Of a stretch of 64,000 bases of DNA, positions 21,415-36,620 are shown piece after piece (the stretch's first letter is position 1; every line of letters begins with the position of its first letter). A program made the position numbers and the translations under genes. The notes beneath the pieces are model-generated. The model was not told where the DNA came from. It saw only the letters and a program-made list of their open reading frames with translations, and made no database searches. This DNA comes from Linanthus parryae (taxonomy: Eukaryota > Streptophyta > Magnoliopsida > Ericales > Polemoniaceae): contig JALGPY010000014.1 in assembly GCA_023055425.1 (NCBI GenBank), positions 560,501-624,500 of the forward strand, given 5' to 3'.

Positions 21415-23379
21415 TCAGTTGAGGCGTAGTTTGCCAATGAAGTTGGTGTTGAGGCTGCCCAAGTAAAGGTGATCTTCATACTCCAAAACCGACGTCACAA
21501 ATGACATGACTTCCCCAGTGGGATCGTCAAGTTTCTTCATTATCTTTCCATCACTCGCCACGTTCACCACCGCCGCTTTCTCATGTAACCCCGTTGCCGC
21601 CTTTATCAGTTCGGGGAATGTTTGCGCAATCCAGAATGTTCCATCAGGTGCAAGTTTGATGTTGTCAGGCCCACCAGGCAGGTTGTCCACAAAAATCTCA
21701 GTTTTGTCTTTCTCTTCCCCCTCCAGCCAGTACTTCAAGCATCTGAATCTGATCATATGCAAAATATTTCATAGAAGTTTTGACGTATAACCCTTAAGCA
21801 GTATATGTTCGCTGACACTGCAATGCATGCACTATTAGAACTGACAGATAACCCCACAAAGTACCGATTTTACTGGCATAGTGTATCAAAAAACAGACAT
21901 ACAGTAAAATCAATAGTGTACGGGGGGTTATCTGTCAATTTACATAGTGTATGTATCGCACTGTCAGCGAACATATACTGCTTAGGGATTGTATGTCAAA
22001 AGTTCTATTTCACGAGAACGTTAGTCGTTAGTTTCTCTTATGCTAAGAAGAAAGGAAAACCAAAAAAAGCAACGACGAGACCCCAAACATACTTCCATGT
22101 TTCGCATACTACGAGATAGTCCTGTCGCTGGGAGAGAGCGACACCATTTGGGAAAGAAAGGCCATCAAGAACAACGGTGGTCTCGTTCAATGAAGGATCG
22201 TACTTGAGAAGCTGCCCGTGAGGTTTAGCTTCGAGGAAATCCAAGTACCATTCGTGTAATCCAAATTTGGTGCTGGCGACACTGAAGTACAGACTACCGT
22301 CCGATGCTTCAATCACATCATCTGCAAAGCTGCACCCCAACACATCATATAACTTCCATATAGCACTTTATTGCAACATTCTTAACATGACATTGGGCTT
22401 TCTATTGAGTGATGGATGCAGTTTGCTTGGTCACATTTTTCTTATCTTCCCTGGATCATCATATACTTTGATTTGGGTGGTTCTCATGGAATCCCCAAAA
22501 AAAAGCTCTTGTACCAGTAAATAAATCCTAACAACATAGGAAAATTCCATGTTCTTCACCTTGAAAACATGAAAAATAACGACCTAGTTTTATTGATCGA
22601 TTTGCTATTTAAGTGTTACTACCTTATTTTGCTTCCATTAAGATGGGATGCAAGCACACTAACACCTTCTTCTCCAACCTTAAGCAATCCCTGCGCACAC
22701 AAGAAGACTACCAATTAGAGAAAGAATCAAACAAATTTGATGAGTCCTTAGTTAGCAGTATGATTTCTAGACATTCACATTTTTTTACCATTTGAAGCCG
22801 TAGTTAGAGTTTTATGCTATTTAAGCAACTTGTACCTTACGGGCAAACAATTTTTTTCCTTTTTGAATTATTATTTCGAATCATTCAAGATCGTCGTTTA
22901 ACTTTCTTTCTGCTTCTAGACTGCGTCAACTTTTGAGACAATTGAGAATCAAACATGATTCCTCCTCCTAGGTAGGTTAATTAATTTACCTTTTCAGCAT
23001 CACATACAATGAAACTGCCACCAGCTCTGGTCTCAATGATACCAAGTAAACCACTACCTCCAACCATCTTCCAATTCTCCCAAGTCCCATTCTTGTGCAT
23101 CCTTTTGATCCAACCATCTCTTGTGGCTGTGTAAAGAGTCCCATCTTTGCTCATACACACATCTTCTGGCTTATCCAACAACCCTTCACCAAGTTTAATC
23201 ACTCCCTGCAATGCATTGTTTGTGGGGAGAAAGGAAGGAGGAGGCAGTTGAAGTGAATGTGGAGATATTGGGGAGAAGAAGATGACTTCAAGTGTTATTG
23301 CAAGTAAAACCAAGACAAAGCTTGAGAAAGCTTTCATTTGCCAACTTCTTCTACTTGTGGAGGTTGCTGTGGAATCCAT
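21415..23379 (-). CDS. Strictosidine synthase-like protein (six-bladed beta-propeller)
   Basis: Member of the plant SSL / adipocyte plasma membrane-associated protein family. Most members are not true strictosidine synthases, and their substrates are mostly unknown. Four exons on the minus strand: 23379-22990, 22690-22623, 22329-22093 and 21748-21415, giving 342 residues. Seen: N-terminal anchor (FSSFVLVLLAITLEVIFF, about residues 21-38), LLDKPEDVCMSKDGTLYTAT, GLLGIIET, FADDVIEASDGSLYFS, LDGLSFPNGVALS, FRCLKYWLEG, LPGGPDNIKLAPDGTFWIA, ending NFIGKLRLN. The start is the first in-frame ATG (23379-23377). Intron 3 contains a 238-bp foldback element that starts 20 nt before the last acceptor. Confidence 0.93.
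21771..22008. mobile_element. 238-bp foldback MITE in SSL intron 3
   Basis: Both ends carry the same inverted sequence of about 45 bp. Left arm: ATAGAAGTTTTGAC, then TAAGCAGTATATGTTCGCTG. Right arm: its complement CAGCGAACATATACTGCTTA, then GTCAAAAGTTCTAT. The interior repeats the theme weakly (GATAACCCC / GGGGTTATC). A possible TTC duplication flanks it (21768-21770 and 22009-22011). The superfamily is not clear. Confidence 0.85.
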
Positions 23380-23844
23380 GTTTTTTCTTGTTCTCAAAAA
23401 ATGGGCAAGTACTTGAGAAACAACAACACACTAGTCATTTATACTTGTAAAAATCATAACTGATATGTGCCAGAAAAAGACTTTTGTGGATGGTAAATTA
23501 TTTTGAATCATTTGACAAAAAAAAAAGGAAATACGAGGCGGTCCTATTAATCCGACCCATTTGAATATTACTTGCCAAGTATAATTAGATCTTGAATCCC
23601 CATATAAAGAATATCACTAACCAATGGGTATCGTTAATCACCTCCGTGTTGTTGTTATAATTGCTATTTTTTCCGGTGCACCATGTACTTGGGTTTTAAC
23701 GGTTCAAGTCGTAAATGACGGAGTTAAAGTAAACTACTTCAAAGCTTACCGATTTCCTCTTAGATTCAGGTTTATATAATAACGTTCAAAATATCATTTT
23801 TTTTTTTATCAAAGTTCAAAATATCATTTGAAGACCTGGAACTA

Positions 23845-24460
23845 GGCCTGGCCGTGGGCCGGCCCGGACTGGGTTGGATCGGACCGAACATGTCTAAATG
23901 GGTGAATCCAAATCCAAAAATAGAAAATAAAGTGAACCTAAATCCAACCCAACCTGCCGATCGGGCCGAGACTAAAGCCCAAGCCCATAACATTCTAAGA
24001 AACCCAACTCAACCCACGGGCCAAAAAATTAATATGACTTAATTGAAAAATCAAATTAACAATTAAAATGTAACTATAAAACATTGACAATTACTTTACG
24101 AACACATATCAATCACAATGTTTGAAAACAAAATACAACATTAGGCGACTTTGACATTTTAACAGTATTGTTTATGTTATGTATTCAGCATAACATATTT
24201 AACGTGTAATTTATAGAGCACACTTATATAGATAAGTTTATATACGTATTAAGTATACGTACATACAAATAACAAACGTGATAGAGTTCGGGTCGGGTTG
24301 GGCTAGGCTTGGACTGAAATTACATATCCCAAGCCCAACCCATAAATAAATTTCAAGCCCACGCCCATGACGAGCCAAAATTTGTTGGACCTTACCCCGT
24401 AAATTCCTGGGATGGGTTAGGCAGGTTGGTCGGGTCACTAGGTCGATGGCCAGACCTACC
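23845..24460. mobile_element. hAT-like element of the GGGTTGG/CCAACCC type, 616 bp
   Basis: Near-identical 8-bp flanks TGGAACTA (23837-23844) and TAGAACTA (24461-24468). The left end GGCCTGGCCGTGGGCC matches, in reverse complement, the right end GGCCAGACCTACC. Subterminal words GGGTTGG, CCCAACC and GGCCC recur in both orientations, with an AT-rich centre. It has the same design as elements at 30154 and 33538. Confidence 0.65.
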
Positions 24461-24550
24461 TAGAACTAATGTATCCAAAATTTGATGGAAATGAAACCAG
24501 TTACAGTTTTTTTAGCCCCTTATAAACAAAACTTCAATTCAGGAATTTTG

Positions 24551-25062
24551 CGAATGGGTACCGCTCAGTAATAGAGCGTTTGAGCCCCCTGCATGAGAAC
24601 CTGTTTCGAACCTAAATATATGATGTAATTAAAAAAGAATCTGTTGAACCAACCCTTGTGCTGGCCTGTGGAGGCTGGTTCAGATGTCTTCCTGCTGTGA
24701 CGGCTTGGTGGTCCGTTTGTCTCCTTTGTGTAGCAGATGGTTTTGCTGCCTCCTGTTTTTAGTCGTGGAGGTGCTTTGTTTTTGTATGTTTTTATTTTGG
24801 ACCGTCCCTGGGGCGCTTTGACGTAGAGTTTGGAGGCTCTTGAGCCTTTCTGGACCGATTCTAAATGTGCTTTGGGTTGTTTAATGGGAGCCTTTTGCTT
24901 GTGTTCCATACGGTTTTGACTGTGTTTCATAGATAGTGGTTTGCTTTTCGTAGGAAGTTTGATTTGTTTATGTTTTTTCCGTTTTGGGGTATGCCTTATT
25001 CGTATTGTAATCGTTTTTCCAATTATAATTCTTTTTGTTCCTGGTGAAAAAAAAAAAAAAAA
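24551..25062 (+). mobile_element. tRNA-derived SINE or SINE-headed retroposon with A16 tail
   Basis: The head contains GCTCAGTAATAGAGCG (compare a tRNA D-arm, box A) and TTTCGAACCT about 35 bp later (box B). The unit ends in 16 A residues at 25047-25062. GAATTT occurs before the head and after the tail and may be the target duplication, but it is short. An alternative is a separate insertion beginning near 24645, where AAAAAAGAAT precedes the body and recurs after the tail. Confidence 0.5.
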
Positions 25063-25396
25063 GAATTTATAGCCATAAACTATTGAACTGGGTCAATTAG
25101 TCTGGCCCAAACGTTTGGGTATCAGGATATCAAGAGTCCATATAAAAATGTGTGGTCATAACTCTCTCATTGTGTTGACACACAGTCATTGGGCCGAGTA
25201 AGTAAAACTATAGGCTCATTACAATTATAGCCATAAACTGTAGATCGATTTCAAATGTACCCCTAATAGTGTTATTATAAAAGGCCTTTTTATAGTCATC
25301 TTCAGTCGTCCCACTCATTCAATTCCCAAATCACAGAGAGAACTGAAGAAGCAGAAGAAAAAGCCCTCTCTCTAGTTTGTGCTCTCGTCTTCATCA

Positions 25397-29079
<3,683 letters not shown>

Positions 29080-30020
29080 AAGAAGCACAGCGTTGTGCTT
29101 GGGAGAAGGTCGGAAGTATGGCGTGGAGCAGCGTTTCTCATGGGAGCATTAGGGTTCTTTTTATGTTTGATTCCTTCTCTTTTCCCGAAGCAAAGAATTG
29201 GTATCTGAATTTTGTAATAGTTGAGGCGTGGAAGCCAATAATATCTTTACAACTGATTACTTAGTGCATGCAAAGTGTAGTTACATGTTCTATTGCCAGG
29301 ATTGACATTTGGGTACAACAGAAAATTTGGTACCTTTGAGGCTTATTTTGCTATCCATTAATCCGGTGTTAATCTCTGATTCTGGGTTTTCCAAATTCCG
29401 AGTTCCCGAATGTTAACTCTTAGTGGATCGTGTGGACTTGGGTAGGTGTTGCTATTCTATTCTGGTTTTGGTTGTTGCAGCATCTAGTTTGTATGGTATG
29501 GTAATGAACTGATGCCGGAACCTACTGAAGTAGTAGTAATATGCTATTGGCTGCCAGAATCTGGAATCTGTAGTTAGTTTTCTTACAGGTTTGGCATATA
29601 GTTTGTGTGTTATGATGGATGTTTGATACAGGAATGACTAGCTGCTTTTTTGGAATCCCTGTTAAACTGGAATTGGGTGGTAATTTTGCAATTTAGGTGG
29701 CGTAATGAACTAGCTTGTATCCATAGTCGCTTGCGGTGACTTGTAAACTTATTTGGCTGTACACATCCATATTATCCATTGTATCGGTATCCATCGAGAG
29801 CAAAAGGTTAATCGAAATTTTGAAAATTCCACTCTAGAGGGTGAATGCCAACGCATGCTACTGAGAGTACTACATTAAAATGTGTTGTTGGATGAGCAGA
29901 GAAGACTGCTGTCATCTAGCAATGGGGGGTTTGCTAATTGAGTGAGCAAACCTCTTTCCTGGGAAATACTAATACTAGGTGAAAGTCAAAGAGAGCAAAA
30001 TCAGCACAAAAAGATTTTAC
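29080..30020. other. RBX1 3' region to tRNA-Ser
   Basis: 3'UTR and intergenic sequence. No gene or repeat recognised. Confidence 0.5.
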
Positions 30021-30101
30021 GTCGCCTGAGAGATTCGAACTCTCGCGGGGAAACCCCATGTACTTAGCAGGCACACGCCTTAACCACTCGGCCAAAGCGA
30101 C
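30021..30101 (-). tRNA. tRNA-Ser(GCT)
   Basis: On the minus strand, the acceptor GTCGCTT pairs with AGGCGAC (one G-U pair). The anticodon stem TGTGC/GTACA closes the loop CTGCTAA with anticodon GCT (plus strand 30068-30066), reading AGC and AGU serine codons. A long variable arm (GGGGTTTCCCC) marks it as class II, and the T-loop is GTTCGAATC. There is no intron. A T5 run just downstream (30012-30008) can terminate Pol III, and CAA lies a few bases upstream, as in many plant tRNA genes. Confidence 0.93.
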
Positions 30102-30153
30102 GCTTGCGATGTCGATACCTTTACTTCCTTTCTAATCAATGCTCTATCGCACC

Positions 30154-30690
30154 AAGGGGTGCAACTTGGGCGGGTTGAACCCGACCAACCCGAGTCCAGC
30201 CCGAACTTAAATAGGGCCCGGACACATAGTTTTGGTAATTTGGACGGGCTTGGACATAAATTCTCAGCCCGGATTGTAATTAGGGTCGGGCTTGGGCACA
30301 AATATCGAACGACGGGCTAACCCGAATTGCCCGATTTGCATGACCACTACCTATAAATATTATATTTTGAAATAGTTGTGTAGCATACCTAACATGAATA
30401 TGCTACTTTTTTTATTATTATTAGCGATGTTTTTGATCATTGTTTTGTTCTTCAACTAGTTGATTTATTTTTTCGCCAACAATTTATTATTCTCTCGTGT
30501 TTTTAAAAATATATTAAGTTTAATGTACTAACCCGAATTCAACCCGAATTGATTTATACAAATTCGGGCTCGGACGGGTTGACAATGCTCTTAACCCGGG
30601 TCGGGCTGGGCTTGAGCAGCCACGATGGAACTCGGGCTCGGGCTTGGACAGGGGTGCCAACCCGTCCAGCCCGCCCGAGTTGCAGTCCTA
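30154..30690. mobile_element. hAT-like element of the GGGTTGG/CCAACCC type, 537 bp
   Basis: It is flanked by identical ATCGCACC (30146-30153 and 30691-30698). Left terminus AAGGGGTGCAACTTGGGCGG; the right terminus read inward is TAGGACTGCAACTCGGGCGG. Subterminal words include CCCGACC, CGGGTT and GCCCGG. It begins 52 bp upstream of tRNA-Ser. Confidence 0.85.
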
Positions 30691-30698
30691 ATCGCACC

Positions 30699-31079
30699 CC
30701 ATAGTTTAAAGTTACTCCTACATTCAGTGATCATTCTCTTCTCAAACCGAATCCATGGAGTAAAAAATCCTGCAGCAATTAGAGGTCCAGTCCACACTGC
30801 AAACCTTCATCTCCTTCACTTCTCTGAAAGCATGTCGAGCCATGTAAATCTGTGTTTTATGCACTCGGTATATCACAGCCAAAGCATATGCATCTACTAG
30901 TAAAATTAAAGCAGTTCCTACATATTTCCAGACACATATCCACTATATATACACACACACACACACACAGTGATGGCAGGATGGATTCACAATTTTCCAA
31001 TGAGCAGAAAAACTAGCAACGAAACTCACACCGTGATGAAAGAAAGAAAGAAAGCTTCTGCTGATTTCGACTACTATTA
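30699..31079. other. AGG3-like 3' flank
   Basis: It contains an (AC)n run at about 30950-30969 and a GAAA/GAAAG run at about 31038-31053. It probably includes the 3'UTR of the minus-strand gene. No gene seen. Confidence 0.5.
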
Positions 31080-32858
31080 CTAACAACAACACAGACAACA
31101 TGGGTAGTAGCAACAGCTCCTTATACATTTTGTCGAACAACAGCAACAACATAGCTTGGAACATTTCTTAGGACAAGAAAAGCATTTACACCCACCACAA
31201 CTGCAGCAATCTGAGCAGGACGGACACTTCGGACATCCACAACTACAATTGCATGATGATGATGACGTCTTGTTACAGCATTGTGGCAGACAACAACAAC
31301 ACCGCCTCCATTTTGGCATCGAGCAAGTGAAACAACACGAACCGCATTTACATCCATCACAACCACAACGGCAGCATTGCGGCGTCTTGCAACCAGGAGA
31401 GCACCCGAAACAGCAGCATATCCATGACAAGTTAAAGCACGGCGACCTGCTGCACAGAAAAATGCAAAGTCAAATACTGTCCTAGTTTGGATGAAATAAT
31501 TGTCTAGTTTGTCTCTCTCCTCACCTCAACTACTCATTCAATAATCTATCTGAACGTGCAGAAACAGGTAGAGCACAAGACAAGAGGGGAGCTTACCAGA
31601 TCCATCTCAAGAAACGGCAAGATTTACCTGTCTTCTTGCATCTGCAATGAAAAAGGAGAGCAAAATAAACTCTTAATTACAACAAAAATCACAGTTTTAC
31701 GAGTACAACAAGGAGAGATCATCGAGTCGTTGATGATGATAATTTAACTTACACTGGCGTGAAGGGATCCGAATTTGCCACCACGAAGTCTGTTACCCTG
31801 CAAGTTCAGTCAGGTTTAGGCTCAGTAATCCTTGCTTAACAAATTCTAGTACTTAGTTGACAGAAAACCAGAAATGTTGCGGGCATGAAAAATGCCCTGC
31901 GAAATGAGTTTTTAAAAAATAACAATATTTTTACGCAGTGGGATGCCAAAACATGCACTTACTCTTTGCAAAACCGGGAAGCAGGTTGAAGGCCTTCGAC
32001 AAATTTTAGTTCATCCTGCTTGCAATAAATTAATTTTAGCCTCTTTAGCCAAAAATGAAGCGCAAAGAGTAATAGCTTATTACTCACTAGATAAAAAGTG
32101 AGTGTGTACATTTAATCCCTGTGACAGACCAATGCCAGATATTTCAAAACATGAAATAGAATGCTACATCACTCACTCGCCTTGTAGCAAATGGAACTTC
32201 GATGTTTCACAACAAAAATAACAATTCACTCAAAACTGGTCACAAGAAAGAGTTACCCGGCCCTCCACATGTTTTAGCTGGCGTATTCACTTACGAACCT
32301 CTAATACCATTATTGAGTGTTTTCCAAATCCACATTGTAACTCAGATTTTCAGCCATTTAAGCTACCAGATGTACTTCTATGACCAAGAGCTCTTTGGCT
32401 TTGATTAAATTGTTCATTTGATGTCCCGTCTAAACCCGCTGTAATTAATTCTTGAATCCGCCCCTGCTACATTTTGGAGCAACTATATTTCACACTAGTA
32501 ATTTCCATTGAACAAGACAATTAGGGCCATGTTACTTTGTTCACAGTTTCCAAAACGACATAGTACAACACTTGTGTTCTTTTTCTCTTTTATGGGGTTT
32601 GTAAATTTTATCATCAATAGAGAGAGTACACAGAACAGAATAAACAAAGTCTCTATTGAAGAAATCAACAAAGTGTGTGTGTTAGTTGAGACTGACCTCA
32701 AGAAAGCTGATTTCTCTCTCCAGCATCTGAACCTTTCCCATCTCACGCCGCCTTCCGTACAAATCCGGGTACACCGGCGGCGACTTCGGCTGCGGCGGTG
32801 GCAACGACCTCTCCGCCGCCGTAGAAGAGCCACCACCACCACCACCCGAAGCATCCAT
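31080..32858 (-). CDS. AGG3: Heterotrimeric G-protein gamma subunit with long Cys-rich tail (AGG3/GS3 type)
   Basis: Plant-specific class C G-gamma. Its relatives AGG3, GS3 and DEP1 control organ and seed size and stress responses at the plasma membrane with G-beta. Five exons on the minus strand: 32858-32697, 32015-31963, 31797-31753, 31641-31597, 31449-31080, giving 224 residues. Seen: Gly-rich start, [20 protein letters not shown] (gamma-domain coiled coil that binds G-beta), [29 protein letters not shown], a basic link [13 protein letters not shown], then a tail with 46 Cys in the last 116 residues. The prenylation CaaX box of short gammas is replaced by this tail. Two 45-nt exons join the gamma domain to the tail. 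The minus start is the first [11 protein letters not shown]. Confidence 0.92.
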
Positions 32859-33529
32859 TTTTAGCTAGCTACCAAACAGGGGATATATAGTAGACACACC
32901 CACACATACACATGCCCAAGAAGGAGAACAAAACAACAGTAAAAAAAAGATTCTGCCTCTTTTGGGGATAAAATTATTGGGAAAACAGTGTAATATTTCC
33001 CTGAATAGCTTGCCTCTACTGGGGTTTTGCAGAACAGAGCAAGAGGAAAACAGAAGGTCAACACACCCAAAATGCTCTGAAAAAGAACAGAGTGGAGAGT
33101 GTAAAAGAAAGACCAGAGCAGACCGTTGAGAGGGATGTGCATAAAGTAGCAGAGACCTAGAGTGAGTGATGAAAACTCACTCCAATAATGATGATGATGA
33201 TAATGATAATGGAGAAAGAAAAGCTGCAATATTCGGGTACGAGAAGAGAGGGTTTTGGGGCTGAAATCAAATTGGGGGATGAAGAAGAAAGTGAAATAAA
33301 TTATTGATTTTACAGAGTACTAGAAGTGTACTGTAGTTGTTGTGGAGGTTAAATAGAGACGTTAAAGTAAGAGCCACGTCCTTGTCGAGTGAGTGAGTGA
33401 AGTGTCATCGTCGTCGTCTTCGTCTCACTCGAGCGGTGGTGGTGGTGGCTGCAGAGGCAGAGCAGAGCAGTCAGATTTTTGCAGAGACAGTACGCACGTG
33501 ACTGCTGTGTACGATAGAGTATAATAATG
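32859..33529 (-). other. 5' leader and promoter of the AGG3-like gene
   Basis: Presumed 5'UTR and promoter. No coding exon. A (TGG)n/(GAG) rich patch lies at about 33390-33450. Confidence 0.4.
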
Positions 33530-33537
33530 GTACTACT

Positions 33538-34015
33538 TAGTAGTGGGCCTGTCAACGTTTCGGGTCAGAAACGGGTCGACCCAAACTTAACTCGTTTATT
33601 TCGTCTAAGTTTCGTATCAATGTTGTGAGTTCATGTCGATCCAAACCCGTTAAATTAGTAAGGAGAAGGAAGCGTCCAATCGAGCATTCTCTATCGCATG
33701 AATTGGATATCTTGATATATGCTTCGACTTTGTGTCTTGTCGTCGTGTCGACCAGGATATTGTTTACGATTATGTCTTTATGTTTTCCTGATAAAATTTG
33801 TAACGGAAAAAATAAATAAATTATTGTTGTGTTAGACGGATTGAAACTGGTTCATTTTCTTATGGTGCGGGTTGACACTGACCTGGCCCATTTATCCCAA
33901 TGTCACTTTCAAATGACCACTTCTTAACTCGTCGCAAGTTCGTGTCCACCCAAACCGCTAATTTCGTGTGGGGTTCATATTGTCGTGTCGGGTTGGATAT
34001 TGTTAGACCTATCAA
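33538..34015. mobile_element. Probable hAT-like element of the GGGT(T/C) type, 478 bp
   Basis: Flanks GTACTACT (33530-33537) and GTACTACC (34016-34023) match at seven of eight bases. Subterminal words CGGGTC, GACCCAAA and TCGTGTC occur in both orientations. The terminal inverted repeat is weak (GGGCCTGTCAAC versus AGGTCTAACAA). Less certain than the copies at 23845 and 30154. Confidence 0.5.
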
Positions 34016-34018
34016 GTA

Positions 34019-34252
34019 CTACCTCTGTTTCACCAACTTCTTCGTCATTTGACTTTTACTATTATTTGATCCACTGTTTGAATAGCAAAACAACGCAAGA
34101 ATTTGGTTATTTTTTAAATTTACTCTACAACACCAAAAAAAAATTATTAAATCCTTCCATCATTTCACTCTTCAAATCACCGAGTAAAAATGATATGCTC
34201 ACGAATGGAAAAACCAAAGTAAGAAGAAGTTGGGAAAACGTACACAGTACTA
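34019..34252. mobile_element. Decayed Stowaway-like MITE
   Basis: The left arm CTGTTTCACCAACTTCTTCG is partly matched in reverse at GAAGAAGTTGGGAAAACG (right arm, to about 34240). The interior phrase TTTACTCTACAACACC also occurs in the MITE at 1491, so they belong to one family. It abuts the element ending at 34015. Confidence 0.55.
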
Positions 34253-36620
34253 GTACTAACTACTAAGGGTTGATTGAAACTACCCAATTGTTGTGTCAAT
34301 TTAAGATTAATTACGTGTACTTTTGGTTTTATGGTTGACACCTCGGGTTGGTCCCTCAAGTACTACTAGAACAAGTATGTGAGCTGGCATGTATTGTTTC
34401 CAGGGGTAAAAGAAATCGCAGGTACGCAACACATGTTGTCTTAGCGCTCTTTATCATTTACAGGGTTGCGAGTTAATCTTATTGAAATAAGTCTGTTGCA
34501 CTCAGCAAGCAGAATGGGGTAATCAACCATTGTTCAATTATCGAACTAGATGTTTTGTTCTCCGTATATTTTGTCCAAATTTACCTACAAACTACAATGG
34601 TTGGCTTATCTCATCTTGCTACTTTCTCTACTAATGTACTCCCTCCGTCCCAGGTTCTTCAAAAAGTACTATTCACCGATCTCTATATCTGTTTAAATAT
34701 AGAGATATCAAATCCTGCATTTACGCACTAGCAGAGAGTGTCACGTGAAAGGACGCTAAATGGAGATGGCTGGAGAGAGAGGCCGGCCATTGCATTAATG
34801 GTGAACAATGTGTAGTACTAGAATTTTTCAGGGCATGGGATGTGTCAACAGTGCTTTGAATGCTCTTCATTCTCCATGTTTGGCATCAAAGGGACCAGCT
34901 TGGTTTTGCAGCATTTATTCCTTTCCCCCCTTGCCATGATGTCCTGTCCACTACTTCTTCCATTTCTTCAGCTTCTTCGTGTTTGATTCTTTTCACCTGT
35001 GACCGCGTCACTTTGTTTTTGTAACTTTAATTCCTTTCCCCCTCGTCCATGATCTCTTGTAGACTTTAATTTCCTTTACACAACAAGGGTAGTGTAGCTA
35101 TCGAAGCTGACAATCAAAAATTAAACCCATTTTTCCACACGACAAAGAAAAATCCACAATACCAATGAGAAATGTTGTTATATCGATATTTAAACTTCGA
35201 AGGAAACAAAGAAATATCCTCAATGCCAATGAGAGTAGGCTGAGTTGGGAAAACTCGTCTCCTCTCTAGTTCAAGATTAGAGTGCAAGTCCATGCTTGCT
35301 TGCAATCTCTCTCTCTTAGGGGGGATCTATAAATTCCTTTCGTAAACTCCTAAAATAAGTCTGGACTCTGAGACTACTGTACGCTCCCCTCGGTCACCTA
35401 GAGCAGGAGCAGATCCCTCAATACAAGTAAATACTTCATATTTTTACAGTATGGTAATGGCTGGGCCTTTCTTGATTCGGCTACCTGCACAAACAGGTTA
35501 TCCATAATATTTATGGATTTTGTTCTTGGGCTGGACTTGTTATATGCATACTTTGTTCTTCAACTGTTGATTTCTTCTGCAAAAAACAAATGCCGAATTT
35601 TAGTTTTGTTCATTTATTTTCTAAAAAGGAATTCACCAGTTTTTTGTATTGATTCTTCTCAGTTCAAAGAGTAAAAGCTGAAAGGAGATGTAGCTAGAAC
35701 TGTGTGAAAAGTGTCGCATACGCTTCTGATATCTTAGACAGATAAGATACCAAATGCCGTATTTCAGACTTCTATCCCTCCTTTTTGACTCGAAGATCTT
35801 CGTAGATAATTGCAGAAATCGTGAATAATCTTTTAAGTTATTGACCATTTAACTGCTGCTTTTTGAAGACTTTCAAAAGTAGAGTAGAATATATTCTCCA
35901 TACAAGTAATTAGTAATTGTTTACTACATATTAAACCGAGTGATGATGAAGGGGTTGCTTTCACTCTATTTCTAACTTATTTGAATGTTACACTAACCAC
36001 CAATAAGAATACCAAGATCACAATCACATCAAATTAATAAATTACCACAAAGACGAATATTTATCATCATATGATTAAGAAACCGTTGCGTGGGCCAAAT
36101 TCATAATGGTTGTACAAGTGTGCCAACCATCTTTCGCCACGTAGGAAAATGTGTACATTCTTTCTTTGGCCAAGCTACATACAAAATACAGTCTTTTAGT
36201 CGATTAGGCTGCCAACTTTCAATCAAGGGTTGTCTATCCTCAGCTAGTTTTCAAAGTTCAAGCAAAGAAAACTCGAGAAGAAACATTATTTTAGGGTTAT
36301 GAAACAGCAACGAACGAACTATCCATGCAAGGCCAAGCGATTAACGCCCTCCATGATTGATAAAGATCATGAGGAGTGGGAATCATACAACTAGCTTTTC
36401 TTCTTTTCAACCATGAACATGGAAAAGGTTGATAAATGCTTCACTCAATTTGATTCTATTATACCATGCCCCCTTTTTTTCCTTTTATACAACAACATAT
36501 AATAGTCAAGCCTTGCCAAACTTACCTTGGATGCCATACTCTACCCTACCCTAGAAGCCACCATCCTTCCAATTTGTGCATAAATACATCATCACATCTT
36601 GAGATTGATATAGAGGAGAG
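34253..36620. other. Intergenic region between divergent AGG3-like and LURP-like genes
   Basis: No gene seen. One CTCCCTCCGTCCCAGG at about 34638 is a Stowaway-type end without a clear partner. GAAATATCCTCAATGCCAATGAGA near 35208 partly repeats a phrase near 35149. The LURP promoter is probably in the last few hundred bases. Confidence 0.5.

Larger units (their letters stand above)
23380..25396. other. Intergenic region between divergent SSL and RBX1 genes
   Basis: It holds both promoters and two mobile elements, listed separately (23845-24460 and 24551-25062). The RBX1 leader is pyrimidine- and purine-rich (about 25310-25396). No further gene seen. Confidence 0.6.

Noticed and set aside
21805..22119. 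104-codon frame within SSL intron 3
   Set aside because: It overlaps the foldback MITE and an SSL exon in antisense; no recognisable domain.
31121..31485. Long frames on both strands over the AGG3 tail (for example 31156-31485 +)
   Set aside because: Shadows of the Cys-codon-rich exon; the minus-strand frame continues correctly across splice sites into a G-gamma domain.
32495..32864. Open frames of about 118 codons on both strands over AGG3 exon 1
   Set aside because: They run through the intron and use other frames; the GGC/CCG-rich first exon keeps several frames open.
34638..34830. Second Stowaway copy beginning CTCCCTCCGTCCCAGG
   Set aside because: Only one end is present; no matching right end or TA duplication could be found, so it is only mentioned with the intergenic region.
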